64,000 nucleotides of DNA. Source: Papaver somniferum. Taxonomy: Eukaryota; Streptophyta; Magnoliopsida; Ranunculales; Papaveraceae. Shown in pieces: positions 1 to 10,876 of the stretch. Where the stretch lies: assembly GCF_003573695.1 (NCBI RefSeq), contig NC_039360.1:121172336-121236335 (forward strand), given 5' to 3'. A model generated the notes under the pieces. The model was not told the DNA's origin, did no database searches, and saw nothing but the letters and a program-made list of their open reading frames with translations. A program made the position numbers and the translations under genes. The number at the start of each line of letters is the position of its first letter. The first letter of the stretch is position 1.

Positions 1-1926
1 CAAGTTTTAATCACTTTGGAAATTGCTTACTTTGATGAAAAATAGTTTGTGAATAACAACTATAGAATATCAACGTCCTCTAAGAATATTCCAATGATTG
101 AAATGAGAGTTTAGATTATATAACCATTGGATGATATAAGCATTGTTGTGGAAACACATATATGTATAAGTCCTTATTCCTTGAACCGAAGTTTGCGAAC
201 TTTGTTGATCAAGAGAACCGACATGGTGGCGTGAGCCAAGTCCGCGAACTGGCGGAAGTTCTTGTCCCGAGAATTTCTGCTGGAGTTTGTGAACTTGAGT
301 CCGCGAACTTGAGTAGGTTATATCTAAAAACGATGTTTGTGAACTTATTCTTATATAAACTAAGGAATGCAAATTGCAAACCGTGGCTATATAGTTCATG
401 AACCGATTCGAGTGAATCAAATCGTTTTTGCTTAGATTGTGTCTTGTGTAGTTACATAAGATTTCCTTGCAATTGAACAACTCTCTAACTAGTTCATTTG
501 AGTCATTTGAACTAGTTATAGTGAAGAAGAATATGGTTGATATGAAAGTGATCATATGGCTAACCATTTGGTTGACTATTGTTGAACCAACAAATGTACA
601 AGTTTGGGTGCGGTTACACAAGCCTAGAAACATGCATTTCATTTGTGTGTATCAAGCTAGTTTTCGATCTAACGGTTGAAAGATATTAGCTTGAATCTAA
701 ATCAGGTTTTCATCTAACGGTGAATATTGAATGCTTTATTACCAAGCTAACAATGATTGCAAACCCTGATTTGAAAGATTATATAAGGGAGAACTCTAGC
801 AACTGGGAAACCTAATCCACACACCTTGTGTGTGATACTAGTTGTGCTAAGCTAGAGTCGATTCTCCTTTAACCTTTGGTTTCTTCTTCTAAACCAGGTT
901 AACGACTTAAAGACTTCATTGGGATCGTGAAGCCAGACCGGTACTACTTTTCTTGTAGTTGTGTGATCTGATCTTGTTGTTTCTATCGTTTTGAGTACAA
1001 TTGTAACAATTGGCTTGAGATTTATATCTCAGATAGGCAAGATAGAAAAGTAATTCACAAACACTTCGTCTCATCGTTTGTGATTCCACAGTATTTTTTA
1101 TCGCTACGTCGATTAGGATTATTGTGAGGTGATTGATAATACTAGGTTGTTCTTCGGGAATATAAGTACGGTTTATCAATTGGTTCCTGTTCACCTTGAT
1201 TAATCAAAAGACGGAACAAAACTCGTAGGTATATTCGTGGGAGACGGATTTATCTATTACCGTAGACTTTTCTGTGTGATACAGATTTGTTTATTAAAAT
1301 CTTTGACTTTGGGTCGTAGCAACTCTTAGTTGTGGGTGAGATCAGCTAAGGGAATCAAGTACGTAGTATCCTGCTGGGATCAGATACGTAGGAGCATAAT
1401 TGTACCTTGGATCAGTGTGAGATTTATTGGGGTTCAACTACAGTCCAGACCGAAGTTAATTTGGAGTAGGCTAGTGTCTGTAGCGGCTTAATACAGTGTG
1501 TGTTCAATCTGGACTAGGTCCCGGGGTTTTTTCTACATTTGCGGTTTCCTCGTTAACAAAATTCTGGTGTCTGTGTTATTTATTTTCCGCATTATATTTT
1601 GTTATATAATTGAAATATCACAGGTTGTGCTTTGTTCCATCAATTAGAATATCCGACCTTTTGGTTGTTGATTTAAATTGATTGACACTTGGATATTGGT
1701 CTTCGGTACCATCCAAGTTATCTCTCTAGTATTTGATAAAGACTCGCAGATTTCCATTTGCTTGAGTATATATCAAATCGAGAGATTGAAATATAAACTC
1801 TTTGATATACTTTTATCTAGATTGAGTCTGTCTGTCTAGTTGATTCTCTAGAAAGTATATTGGAGTTTGTCCATACAGATTGCTAAGCGAAATATTGGGT
1901 GTGGTTGTTATATCCCCACTTTTTCA
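1..1926 (+). mobile_element. SIRE-like LTR, family B, 5'-truncated by window edge
   Basis: The segment aligns by eye with the LTR-B pieces at 12951-14436 (reverse strand) and 54693-55708. Shared blocks include the stretch with CTCTAGCAACTGGGAAACC near 795, the GACTTAAAGACTTCATTGG block near 909, and the end block AATATTGGGTGTGGTTGTTA. It ends at 1926 in ..CTTTTTCA, the same terminus as the other copies. No TGGTATCAGAGC primer site follows, so this is a 3' LTR or a solo LTR. Short reading frames on both strands here are not genes. Confidence 0.75.
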
Positions 1927-4679
1927 ATTTCATTATTGTTTCTATTTAATTTGTGTTAATTAGGGAAATGATTTTGTAAAATTGGAGGCCTAATGAAGTA
2001 GTAAAGTGCAGACGATTTTCGTGATTTAAGTTTTAGTTTAGCTGACAAGAGTTTAGGGGTATCTGAAGATGTTCGTCATGATGAGATTCCTAAACTTCTA
2101 CTTACCTCCATCTTATAAATCGTGGCCCAATAAAAATACCGTTACAAAATGTTGCTTACCATCTATTTATAGTATTCTCCATCTTATATACGTCTGTACG
2201 TACAATAATAATTTAGGCAAGATCAAGGTCCTTTGACATGCAGTTGTGTGGTAACTTTAATTTATATTTTACTTTTCTTTGTGCTTGGGTAATGTGCATG
2301 GACGGGTATTGCCGCACTATTGCTGAGAAACAAATTGGTTTAAGGTGATCTCTTTATCTGTTCATTTTGTGGTTCTATGGTTTCTTTGTAGATTTTCTTA
2401 TTCATAGAGATTGGTGATTATTATTAATGAAACACAAGAATGCAGTTGCAGTACAACTGCTACTACCTAAAGTATATCTATTGAAAAGACTAGCAATGAA
2501 GGTCAATCCAGCTTCTACAAAATACTTAGACAAGTCTTTTAAACCATATGGATCTGTGGCGCAAATAGTGGCGCATGCATTTGACTCCATGTCAGAAGGT
2601 TACGTGTTCAACTCACGTTAGCAGTTAGTTGCATCTAAAACTGGCAAACCGATTTTTAAGGTATTAACATTTTTAACTGCCAATATTTTTCATTTATTTT
2701 TATTTTTTAAAGAAGCATCATAAGAAATGACTAAAACATAAACACTGATTTAATTATATATAATAAATTTCATTTGTAGATCTTATATATAAATTAAGTG
2801 CAGCGAAACGATTTCGCTGTTTTGTAATCTTTTCTTTGGTGCGGCAGTAAATGGATTTTTAAAGTATGCAAATGACTGCATTTTTAGTTTATGTTTAAAC
2901 ATTCAGCTCTTTTCTTTTCAATTCTCTGTGTTTATAGTTGTTTTTTAAGGATTTTAATTAATATCACGTGGATTATTAGATAAAACAATAAAATGTACAA
3001 CTTTAATAATATGACCTCCGGACTGTATTTTTTTAGAAAATTCAATTAATATCTTACTTACTGTTAACTACATTGGAAGCTCAAATGCATGTTTCAAAAA
3101 CCTGTCCCTTGCAATTCCAAGTTTGGAACACGGGGTCTATGTTATGATAATAGATTAGCACCAAACCCATTGCTCAAGCCATGAAATATACCCTGCATAA
3201 TAACCATTGTAAAGGTTTGTATTTAAATTAGTTTTATAGAGGAGTTGGGTCTGGCAGTAGGGCCAGTCCTACCAGATGTATTTGGATAGGGGCCTGGGTT
3301 CAGCTTTAGCCTAGCCAAAAAGCGAAAAAAAAACAAACAAACATGATTTTGTTATCCAAAAATTTGTACCAACAACGTAGCACTTGGAGAATTGGAAGAA
3401 TCCCACATTTCAATGATTTTTCAACCGACATATAATGAGTTGCGAAGTTTGTAAAAAAAAGGGTTCAAGCCAATGTTTTATTGATTGTTCTTGGCTAAAA
3501 TGTCTCACAAAACCATACCTTATAAATCATCCATTCCTTGAAAGGGGAATTTGTTTCTGTTAAGATATGCACATAACAGAGAACATCTTCCTCTTATTCT
3601 TAGATATTTTTCAAGTGGCACATGTTGTCCAATATAATGATGCGGGTATATGATATGTGATTGGCTATAACATGGATGATCTCATTTTAAAATCCATGGT
3701 GCCCATAAATTAACTCAATGAAATTAAGTTTAAGTATTTACTTATTATATACGGGTACCCAACTCTCACCTCATAATGCACGAAATCAAGGAATAATTTG
3801 TGAGTAAACATATATTTAACAAAATCATTGACCATTTAACGGTTTTTCATTTTTTAGCGTTGTGGAACTTACGTCCATTGATTACACAATTTACTCCACA
3901 TATGAACGACCAAGATAGAGCTACAAAAGTGTTTAATTTGTGAACAAGACATTCGTAATTAAGCTATTGATTTTAAAACGCAACAAACGAATTAATCGGA
4001 TAATTTCGTGTTATTGTAGGTCTATGGAATGCTTATGAGAAACTTAAAGGTGGAGCTATGCAAAAAGGAGTGTAAAAGAAGTGCACTTTGATATACTGAA
4101 CAAATGGCTCCACATGCCCCTAAAAAAAAGAGGTTGAACAAAATGCCAAGTCCCCAGAAGTAATAATAAAAGGCCAAATCAATCATCCTTTAATTTTATC
4201 AGTTGAAATCATGATCAGGTAATTCGGGTTTTGGTTGGTTGTTTATTTGTTAAACATCTTTGATCTTGGATTCATTTTTTTTTAAACATACAGAACAAAC
4301 TAATGATTATATATATATGATGTTTTAATTGTTGTAGTTGGGCATCTGACAATAACTATATATTCGTTATTTTCTTGCACAAGCGCACTTTTGCATAGTA
4401 TTAGTTAGTGGAAAAAATGATGTAGAAAACTGTAAATTTTTTTATAAATCATATTAAATTCCATAACAAGATATAATTTTTTTTTAGAAAACCCTAATTT
4501 TGCAAATCATATTTGCAATGATTTTCGTGTGACCGTGATTTAAAACTCAGGTTTTACAGTAAAATTAGCATTTTTGATTTGCTTTGTTCTTTCATAGTTT
4601 TACTATGAATAAGAAGATTTACTATTTCTTAGTGCACAAGTGTAATTATAATGAGAATATTTATGTGGAAATTTCTGAG
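1927..4679. other. AT-rich intergenic stretch without recognised gene
   Basis: There is no ORF longer than about 65 codons and no recognisable domain. Homopolymer A/T runs are common. A 64-codon frame at 2427-2621 and its antisense shadow match nothing I know. No terminal repeats or LTR ends were found. It is probably decayed transposon sequence. Confidence 0.5.
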
Positions 4680-5985
4680 AAACCCATGTTTGGTTCCTCT
4701 CTCTTCTAGAAACCCATCATTAAGATAATATATATTTGTAGCCCAAAACACAAGATGTACGGTTAGGATTAATAGTTCTAGATTGAATTTAGGTTTCCAT
4801 ATTTTATGTGAGACTAAATTAACCTTAATTAGTTACATAATGTTAACAAAAATATTTTTAAAAAAATCTAGGTTATATATTTATCGGTTAACTTAGTTCC
4901 TCGTTTAAATCCGAGATAAATTCTGGTCAAATTAAAATCTATTTTGTTACCATAATCCCGATCAATTACTCTTAATTATGCTTTGCTTCTTCTAAAAATT
5001 TATTTCATTATTCTCGGTCATTATGGTTAAACTCTTCTTCTTCTTCTCTCAAATCCTAAAAGAAATTATTGTCACCTTCTACCGTCATCCATTACTAGTT
5101 CCAACCAAAGTTGTTCATGTTATGATTTATCCTCCTTTAATCTTGCAAATTTGAATAGCTTTTTAAAATTTAATAGAAGAAATATGTTTTTATTAATTAA
5201 TTTAATGATTCGGTGTATTCTTGAATCCGATGGTCTTGAATTATATACTATTTTTCTTCTTTTACTTTTGATTTCTTTTCGTTTTGAGCCTAAAAAATTG
5301 TGACTATCACCAATCGCGATAATTACGATTTAATATGAATTGTGAATATTATGATTATCATTAATCATGATAATTGCAATTTTCACGAATTGTGAAAATT
5401 ATTATTATCACTGATCATGATTATTGCGATTTTCACGGATTGTGACTGAAGATTGTGATTATCATGAATGACTAATTTTTATTACGAGTGAAGGTTTAAA
5501 TTTTCACCATTACTCCATATTATCACTCGTGGAAAGTGATATTTTCATAAAAATAATTATGCATGAAAATTAAATTTTTCATAATTTCCATGGTGATAAT
5601 TCGGCTTTTAGGGTTAACAGATTTTTACGTGGTTTTGTTTTTGGAATAGACAAACGGAGGAGTGATTTTAGGAAAATAATTTTAGTCAGTCAAAGGAGTT
5701 ATTTTAGGGAGTATATTTAGGATCTAGTAATTGGTTACACGGGAAAAAAAAGAAAATAGAATTAGCTCCTTTTGCATGATTAATGGAATTTTCCTATATT
5801 TATGGGGTTTGACTGATTTCGCTAAACATTAAATATGGTAATATTTTGTAAATTGTAAATAGGATTATTAAGGAATAATTTGGTAAAATAATCCCATCTA
5901 AAACTAATTATGGGCTTCATATATATATAGTAAGTTAATGATGGGTTTCTAATAAAGAAAAAACATAAAATGGGCTAGAGATATT
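4680..5985. mobile_element. Candidate TIR DNA element (about 1.3 kb)
   Basis: A perfect 17-bp inverted match, TAGAAACCCATCATTAA at 4707-4723 and its reverse complement at 5935-5951, lies inside longer imperfect arms. Both arms continue inward into a GCCCA-containing AT-rich block and outward into a pyrimidine-rich stretch. No transposase is visible and no clear target duplication was found, so the ends are approximate. It would be a non-autonomous element or MITE. The superfamily is unknown. Confidence 0.45.
5298..5475. repeat. Imperfect ~50-bp tandem repeat, three and a half copies
   Basis: Three successive units share the order GATTATCA, an (A/G)ATCGCG or ATCATGATAATT core, then a TTCACGAATTGTGA-like end. 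A fourth, partial unit follows near 5455. The units are rich in short palindromes such as AATCATGATT. They lie inside the candidate TIR element. No coding potential. Confidence 0.55.
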
Positions 5986-6046
5986 TTTCCCCGAATATTT
6001 ATTATTATTATTATTTTTATTATTTTTTATTTTTTTAATTTTTAAT

Positions 6047-6640
6047 TGTTGGATAAAGAGTATTACATTAACTAGTTGGAAGTATAACAAGCTAGGCTCC
6101 AACAACATACTACTACATTAATTGAACAGGTTGATGTGCTAGCCTACCAGCGAGCCTCATGAGTAACCTAGCCAAGGGAGCCGAAGCGGGAGGGGGCTGA
6201 GATTGTGTCACAAGGGGGCAAGCTAATTCTACCATCCATGTTAATTCCTGCAATATTCCATGTTATTATTATTATTATTATATTATATTACATACATAAA
6301 TTAAATATCTCCACGATATATTGAATATCCAAGGGTATCAAACTTTTTTATTAATTAAAAAATAATATACTAATTAAAGTCTCATGCGTTCCAGAAGGTC
6401 CCAGGTTCGAGCCCCAAATGGCATAATATTGCAGAAGTTAACATGGAAGGTAGAGTTAGTTTGCCCCCCTTATGACACAATCTCAACCCCCTATCCGCTT
6501 CGGCTCCTTTGGCTAGGTTACCCATGAGGCTCGTTGGTAGGCTAGCACAACAACCTGTTCAATTAATGTAGTAGTATGTCGTTGGAGCTTAGCTTGTTAG
6601 GCTTCCAACTAGTTTCATGTAATAATTGTTATCCAATAAT
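6047..6640. repeat. Large foldback (inverted repeat, ~200-bp arms) with tRNA-like B-box
   Basis: The left arm (about 6047-6260) and the reverse complement of the right arm (about 6425-6640) match over about 200 bp. Landmarks shared by both are ACTACATTAATTGAACAGG, GTGCTAGCCTACCA and GAGATTGTGTCA. The spacer holds two simple AT repeats and, near 6408, GGTTCGAGCCCC, which fits the RNA polymerase III B-box consensus. A transcript would form a long hairpin. It is probably a foldback transposon or two head-to-head copies of a short element. Confidence 0.65.
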
Positions 6641-7970
6641 ATAGTTTCTAATCAAGAATTTTTTTTAATGTTCCAAAGGAATTTGGGCTACTTTCGCCCC
6701 GCCACACCAATCGACGCCCCGGTGTGTAGCACGGGTTACCCACTAGTTTTAGGAAAAGTTCTTCGTAGAAATTGACGTTTAGTCCCATATTAGTTGGGCT
6801 TTAGACAGTTTAGTCCACGCCCTCCAAGCCCAGTACTCGTTAATCCAAATTTCCCACGGCACGGACAATTTAGTCCAAAACTGGACGAGTTAGTCCAAAT
6901 TTTCCCGATCCAGAAAACCAGCCTTTTTATTATTACCCTAAATACCCTGTTCACTTTTACGCATACAGATTAAAAGAGAGAGATTTTAGAAATTTTACAT
7001 CTGATCTTCGGCGAGTGATGTAGGCGATTTGGATTTTTGTTCTTCATGATTTCTCGTTTTAGAGAAAGATTCTGAGTTCTTCATCTGATTTTCTTCTGCT
7101 ACTGCTACTAATTCACTAATCTTCATCACTTAATTCGAGTTTTTCAAATGTCATCAACTACTCGATAAACAGATCTGGTAAGTTCTCTTATTATTTTGAC
7201 TTCTTTGGATTTTTTTTGTGAAATTCTGCGGCTATTTGTTCACTTTAAGCTAATTAATCAAGATATATGAATAGTTCTATCTAAGAAATTTGGATTGAGA
7301 CTTCTCTGGTTCGTTTAGTATAATATTAATGGATGACAACGACTCTGCATGCGAAAATCAATAGGAGAAAACTTGATAAACCTAATTTAGTTAAAATCTG
7401 GTGAAATTTAGTTGAATCTTCTATTGAAGAACACCAATCTGATACCATTCCATCACATTTTTCATCTGAATATGATCATATGCCTTACAAGACTTAATTT
7501 TCAACTTCCAAAAATAGAGACCTCGATGTTTCTGTTCGTCGACAAGCAATCCTTATGATTTTTCAGGTAATTATGAACGTAAATTGCTAGTTTGAGTTTT
7601 GTGACTTTGATTTTCTTCTGTCGGATTTTGAATTTGATTCTATTTTGTATCGAAAATGTAGTTTTCGTGCAATTCCCACACCTTCATACCTTATTTAGCT
7701 GTAAATACCTCCGTCGGTTCATCTCTAGACAAGAGTTGCCCGTAATGTGAAAATTTTTGGTGTTTAATTTGAACAAGTTCCAGCATTGAAAGCACCTAAC
7801 AAGGTTCTTATAGACAATGGTATGTGAAACTTTTGTTTTTGGATTATGATTTTTTTTGAAATAGAATGGGATTGGATTGCAAAATTAATGCAATTATTGT
7901 TGTTTGGGAGATGATGGTTCTGTGCTTGTGCAATGTCATAGAATTTGAAGCACGCATCGCGGGCACTCAG

Positions 7971-8140
7971 GCAGGGAAAAGTTTGATTCTCACAGGTGTT
8001 GCGGAATCAAAGAAAGAGCATGGCAGGGAAATGCTTGATAAAATGGAAGCTGGGATGGATGAATTTGAACGAATCATTTTGGGCACGAGTAAGGATAAAA
8101 TTGCACCTAAACAGAAGGAATTGCTCTTATACGTCGGAGG
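7971..8140 (+). pseudogene. CYP38: CYP38/TLP40 exon fragment inside element H
   Basis: An exon-like segment lies between an AG acceptor (7969-7970) and a GTGAGC donor (8141). It reads 56 codons plus two bases without a stop. The text runs from AGKSLILTGVAESKKEHG to APKQKELLLYVGG. This matches the helical region just before the cyclophilin domain of the chloroplast lumen immunophilin CYP38, where family members read QGKS..AESKKDHG..APKQKE.LKYVGG. CYP38 supports photosystem II assembly in the thylakoid lumen. The transit peptide, the other exons and the whole cyclophilin domain are missing, and the next exon (EEDMVDGFPYEVP in the family) is not found downstream. It is therefore a captured fragment, not a gene, although its splice sites look usable. 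Confidence 0.75.
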
Positions 8141-8389
8141 GTGAGCACTAACCACACAACCTGTTCCAAAACATTTTTGTACTTCCACTCCATGTGGTTC
8201 TTACAGTTAAGTTCCACGCTTCCAGTTCGTTGGTTTCTAATCTCATTTACTTAGTGCCATGAAAGTTGTTCACCGATATGTAATAGATGTTTTACGTATA
8301 TTTTATTATTTGATAGTGAAAGTAAGGAAGTGTCCATAGACCTTCCAAAAATATTGTTCCACAGGAGTCCTAAATGAGGTTGGGCATTT

Positions 8390-8492
8390 GGTACAGAACG
8401 TGTTGTTTGTAGCGCGAGTTCTATAGTAAATGACAAGATGCAGGAACTACCTTGTAAGCATTTGTTTCACCCTCCCTGCTCGATGGCATTGC
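8390..8492 (+). pseudogene. AIP2-like RING-H2 E3 ligase fragment inside element H
   Basis: In one frame from 8396 the sequence reads ERVVCSASSIVNDKMQELPC followed by KHLFHPPC. This is the middle of the RING-H2 finger of the AIP2/RING1-like E3 ubiquitin ligases, whose family text is ECCICKENLVI.DKMQELPCKHTFHPPC. The first zinc-binding cysteine pair is damaged (VVCS in place of CCIC). The text decays after the last cysteine and the C-terminal CPICR part is missing. It lies about 250 bp downstream of the CYP38 fragment on the same strand, as expected for serial gene-fragment capture by one transposon. It is not functional. Confidence 0.65.
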
Positions 8493-9184
8493 TGGTTAGT
8501 TCCTTTTAATATACTTTCTTTAGTTTTATTTAACTTTCAACCAAAAGGTTTTTAATATCGTGGTTAAAATGAATTTTTGACATTCATTAGCAGTGTGATA
8601 TGTATTTTGTTGTTTATGATGGGCTTTAACTAGATTTTTCTTACGTTCTAGAATACACTTAGGTGGATATTGTAATTCGTTGTTTTTGTAATTCTTGATG
8701 GTGCACCAATTTGTGTTCTCTATCTTAACGTGCAAATAGTTGTACACCAATTGATCGTGAATGTATACATAATTGTACACCTATTGAATCTTGGATTGGA
8801 TATTTTATTTGATAAGATCTGTTTGATAATGGCTCTGCACTGGTCAGTAGAGTTCATGTGAGGATCATAAGAACCTCAACCTAGGTGTTGCCGGCCGGTT
8901 CACTCCGGCTTAATATTTACATTTTGTCTCGTTGGTTTGCATGGATATCTCTTTCTAGCTCTTGTTTATCTATCTTATAGATTTCGTCATCTGGATTAGT
9001 CTATTTTTCCTGCACCTGATCGTCAACTCGTAACCTGTATCAGTTAAGTAAATACCTTAGTTTGGTATTTAAAATGTTTAGTTTTTTCTATTTTGTAACG
9101 ATAGTAGTTGATTTCTAATATTCCTAGATGTGTATATAGCTGTACAAGCAATGTTTAGTAGAATGGACAAAGTTATGTTTAGTG

Positions 9185-10810
9185 TTACCTGAATGTGCAT
9201 GTACTTACTTTGGAGCTTGAGAATTTCCTCTTTTCGGCAGTTGGTAGAAATACTTCATTTTCGTCAACCGTGGAAGGTTTTGGTTGAGAAGAATCTTTAG
9301 CTCTGACAAATTTTACCTCTTTGCAAATACCAGGAGCGTCTATTCCTTTATAGCCCAATCCTCGTGTATCACGATGAATTCTACATGCTCCCAATATTGA
9401 GGTTAATTTATCTGAGCTGTTATTTCTAGACAAACTCTCTTTTAATTAAGCTCGAGTTTTCTTCTTCCAACCTTTTGACCTTTTCAAGAGCAATAACTAG
9501 ATCATTCTTGGATGATTCACATTGAACTTTGAGATCTTCTCGTTCTGAATCAAATGACAAGTTCATCTCAATGTTCTCCAAGTTATCTAGCTTTGCTTAA
9601 AGAATAATTTCCCGATCTCGGCTTCCGGAAATTTCTTCTTTAAGCTTCTGTATTTCGTTGAGATAATCTCTTACACCAATAGAATCAAGTTGGTCTTGCA
9701 AATCTTTATTCCGACTACGAAGTCTGTCATATTTAACTTTCTCACTGAAAATGGTGCTTTCAGCTTCCGAGAGTTTCTGATGACATTCCTTAAGAAGATT
9801 ATTAGCAACTAGATTTACGTGGAACACTTCTTCGTCAGAATCAGAATCAGTATCCGAAAGAATTTTTCCAGAAGCTAATGCAACCTCGCCTGCGTACTCT
9901 TGGTAATCATAATATTCATGTCCATCATCAAGAGTAGGCAAAGCTGCTGCATATGCAGATTGTCTATGGCTCCAGCTAGGGCAATCCGAAGAAAATTGCC
10001 CGAAACCGCGACAGTTAAAGCATTGTACATCATCATTAGGATATGTTGTAACTTTAGAAAAACTCATTTTCATATTTCTCAAGAGTTTTCTAAATTTTCG
10101 TGGAGTAACATCCTTAGTATCTGGCAAACCAGATTTATCCTTAGAGGATTCAGAATTGTCTGCAGCTTTAAGAGAAATAACCTCTTTTCCAGACCGGTGT
10201 TCATTATCAAAGATCTTTAACTTTCCAACAAGAGTATTTCTGGAGAGTGTAGAAAGATCGTTTGCTTCTTCAATGGCATGTTTCTTAGACTCGTATCTTG
10301 ATGGTAGATACCTGAGAATTTTGCACACATTAACTTTCTCCGGAATAGTTCTTCCTAACGAATTTGAGAAAGTCTTTAGTTAAACTCATCAAAGGTTTCA
10401 TCATCATACATGCGAAGGTTTTCCCAGTCATATGATAGGTTTTGAAGCTTTGCTTCTTTCTCTGCGGCATTCCCTTCAAATACGGTTTCTAAGATATCCC
10501 ATGCGTCTTTAGACTTATTGCACGTGGTCACGTGGTGCTGAAGATCTGGGGTAATTGCATGGATGATAGCATTTCATCCATCAGAATTTTTCTTTGCAGC
10601 AAGAATCTCAAGATCATCGTAATCACCAATATCCTTTGCAACAGTTACACCGTCTACTGTAACTAATGGAGGATTATAGCCATTAACAATATCAACCCGT
10701 GATTGACAATCTCGCGCTTGAATAAAAGCACGCATAGCAATTTTCCACCATAAATAGTTCGTTCCATCGAGGGCTGGCGGTACGTGTATAGAGATAACAC
10801 TTCTGTCCAT
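9185..10810 (-). pseudogene. Gag of SIRE-like copia element A (5' half), broken
   Basis: The reading starts at about 10810, shortly after the primer site, with MDRSVISIHVPPALDGTNYL, the usual start of SIRE/UBN2-type copia Gag. A stop lies at about 10574 and more stops or frameshifts follow around 10380, after which the frame at 9597-10328 continues. That frame has a zinc knuckle (CFNCRGFGQFSSDC), an acidic DTDSDSDEE stretch and a coiled coil. Beyond a stop at 9597 the text resumes with LGACRIHRDTRGLGYKG and VKFVRAKDSS, the SIRE spacer that normally precedes the second zinc-knuckle-like linker. That linker is absent here and is found at 41515-41910 on the other strand. The protein would package element RNA, but several stops show it is dead. 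Confidence 0.8.
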
Positions 10811-10862
10811 AACAATCAGATTGCTTCAAACACGGACTTATAAGGTCTTAGCGTGTTTGCCT

Positions 10863-10874
10863 GCTCTGATACCA
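10863..10874 (-). other. Primer binding site of element A (initiator tRNA-Met)
   Basis: On the minus strand TGGTATCAGAGC lies three bases after the LTR end. It is the standard plant copia primer site, complementary to the initiator methionine tRNA. It fixes the strand of element A's 5' half and identifies the neighbouring LTR as the 5' LTR. Confidence 0.9.
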
Positions 10875-10876
10875 TT

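Larger units (their letters stand above)
6755..9200 (+). mobile_element. Element H, proximal end: gene-fragment-carrying DNA transposon
   Basis: The end is marked by four TTTAGTCC or TTAGTCC motifs between about 6778 and 6900. A transcript-leader-like stretch with short introns follows, then two unrelated host gene fragments (7971-8140 and about 8390-8492), and an AT-rich tail with TGTACAC motifs (8690-9160). The same TTTAGTCC motifs, next to a similar AGAAAT-containing end, occur near 22270-22400, and the TGTACAC motifs recur at 22560-24480 and 41140-41370. I infer that these are parts of one element broken by the inversion described in the findings. No transposase was seen. Pack-MULE or CACTA-like derivation is possible and a Helitron is not excluded. 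Confidence 0.5.

Noticed and set aside
2402..2621. Paired 62-64 codon frames on opposite strands
   Set aside because: No recognisable motif, no splice or promoter context; about what chance gives in a few kb of plant DNA.
7866..7970. Taking the ATG at 7866 as the start of a real CYP38-like protein
   Set aside because: The codons before 7971 do not resemble CYP38 and the acceptor AG at 7969-7970 explains the change; the ATG lies in intron-like sequence.
9900..10383. Overlapping plus-strand frames of 75-106 codons
   Set aside because: They are antisense shadows of the copia Gag frame on the minus strand and have no domain character.
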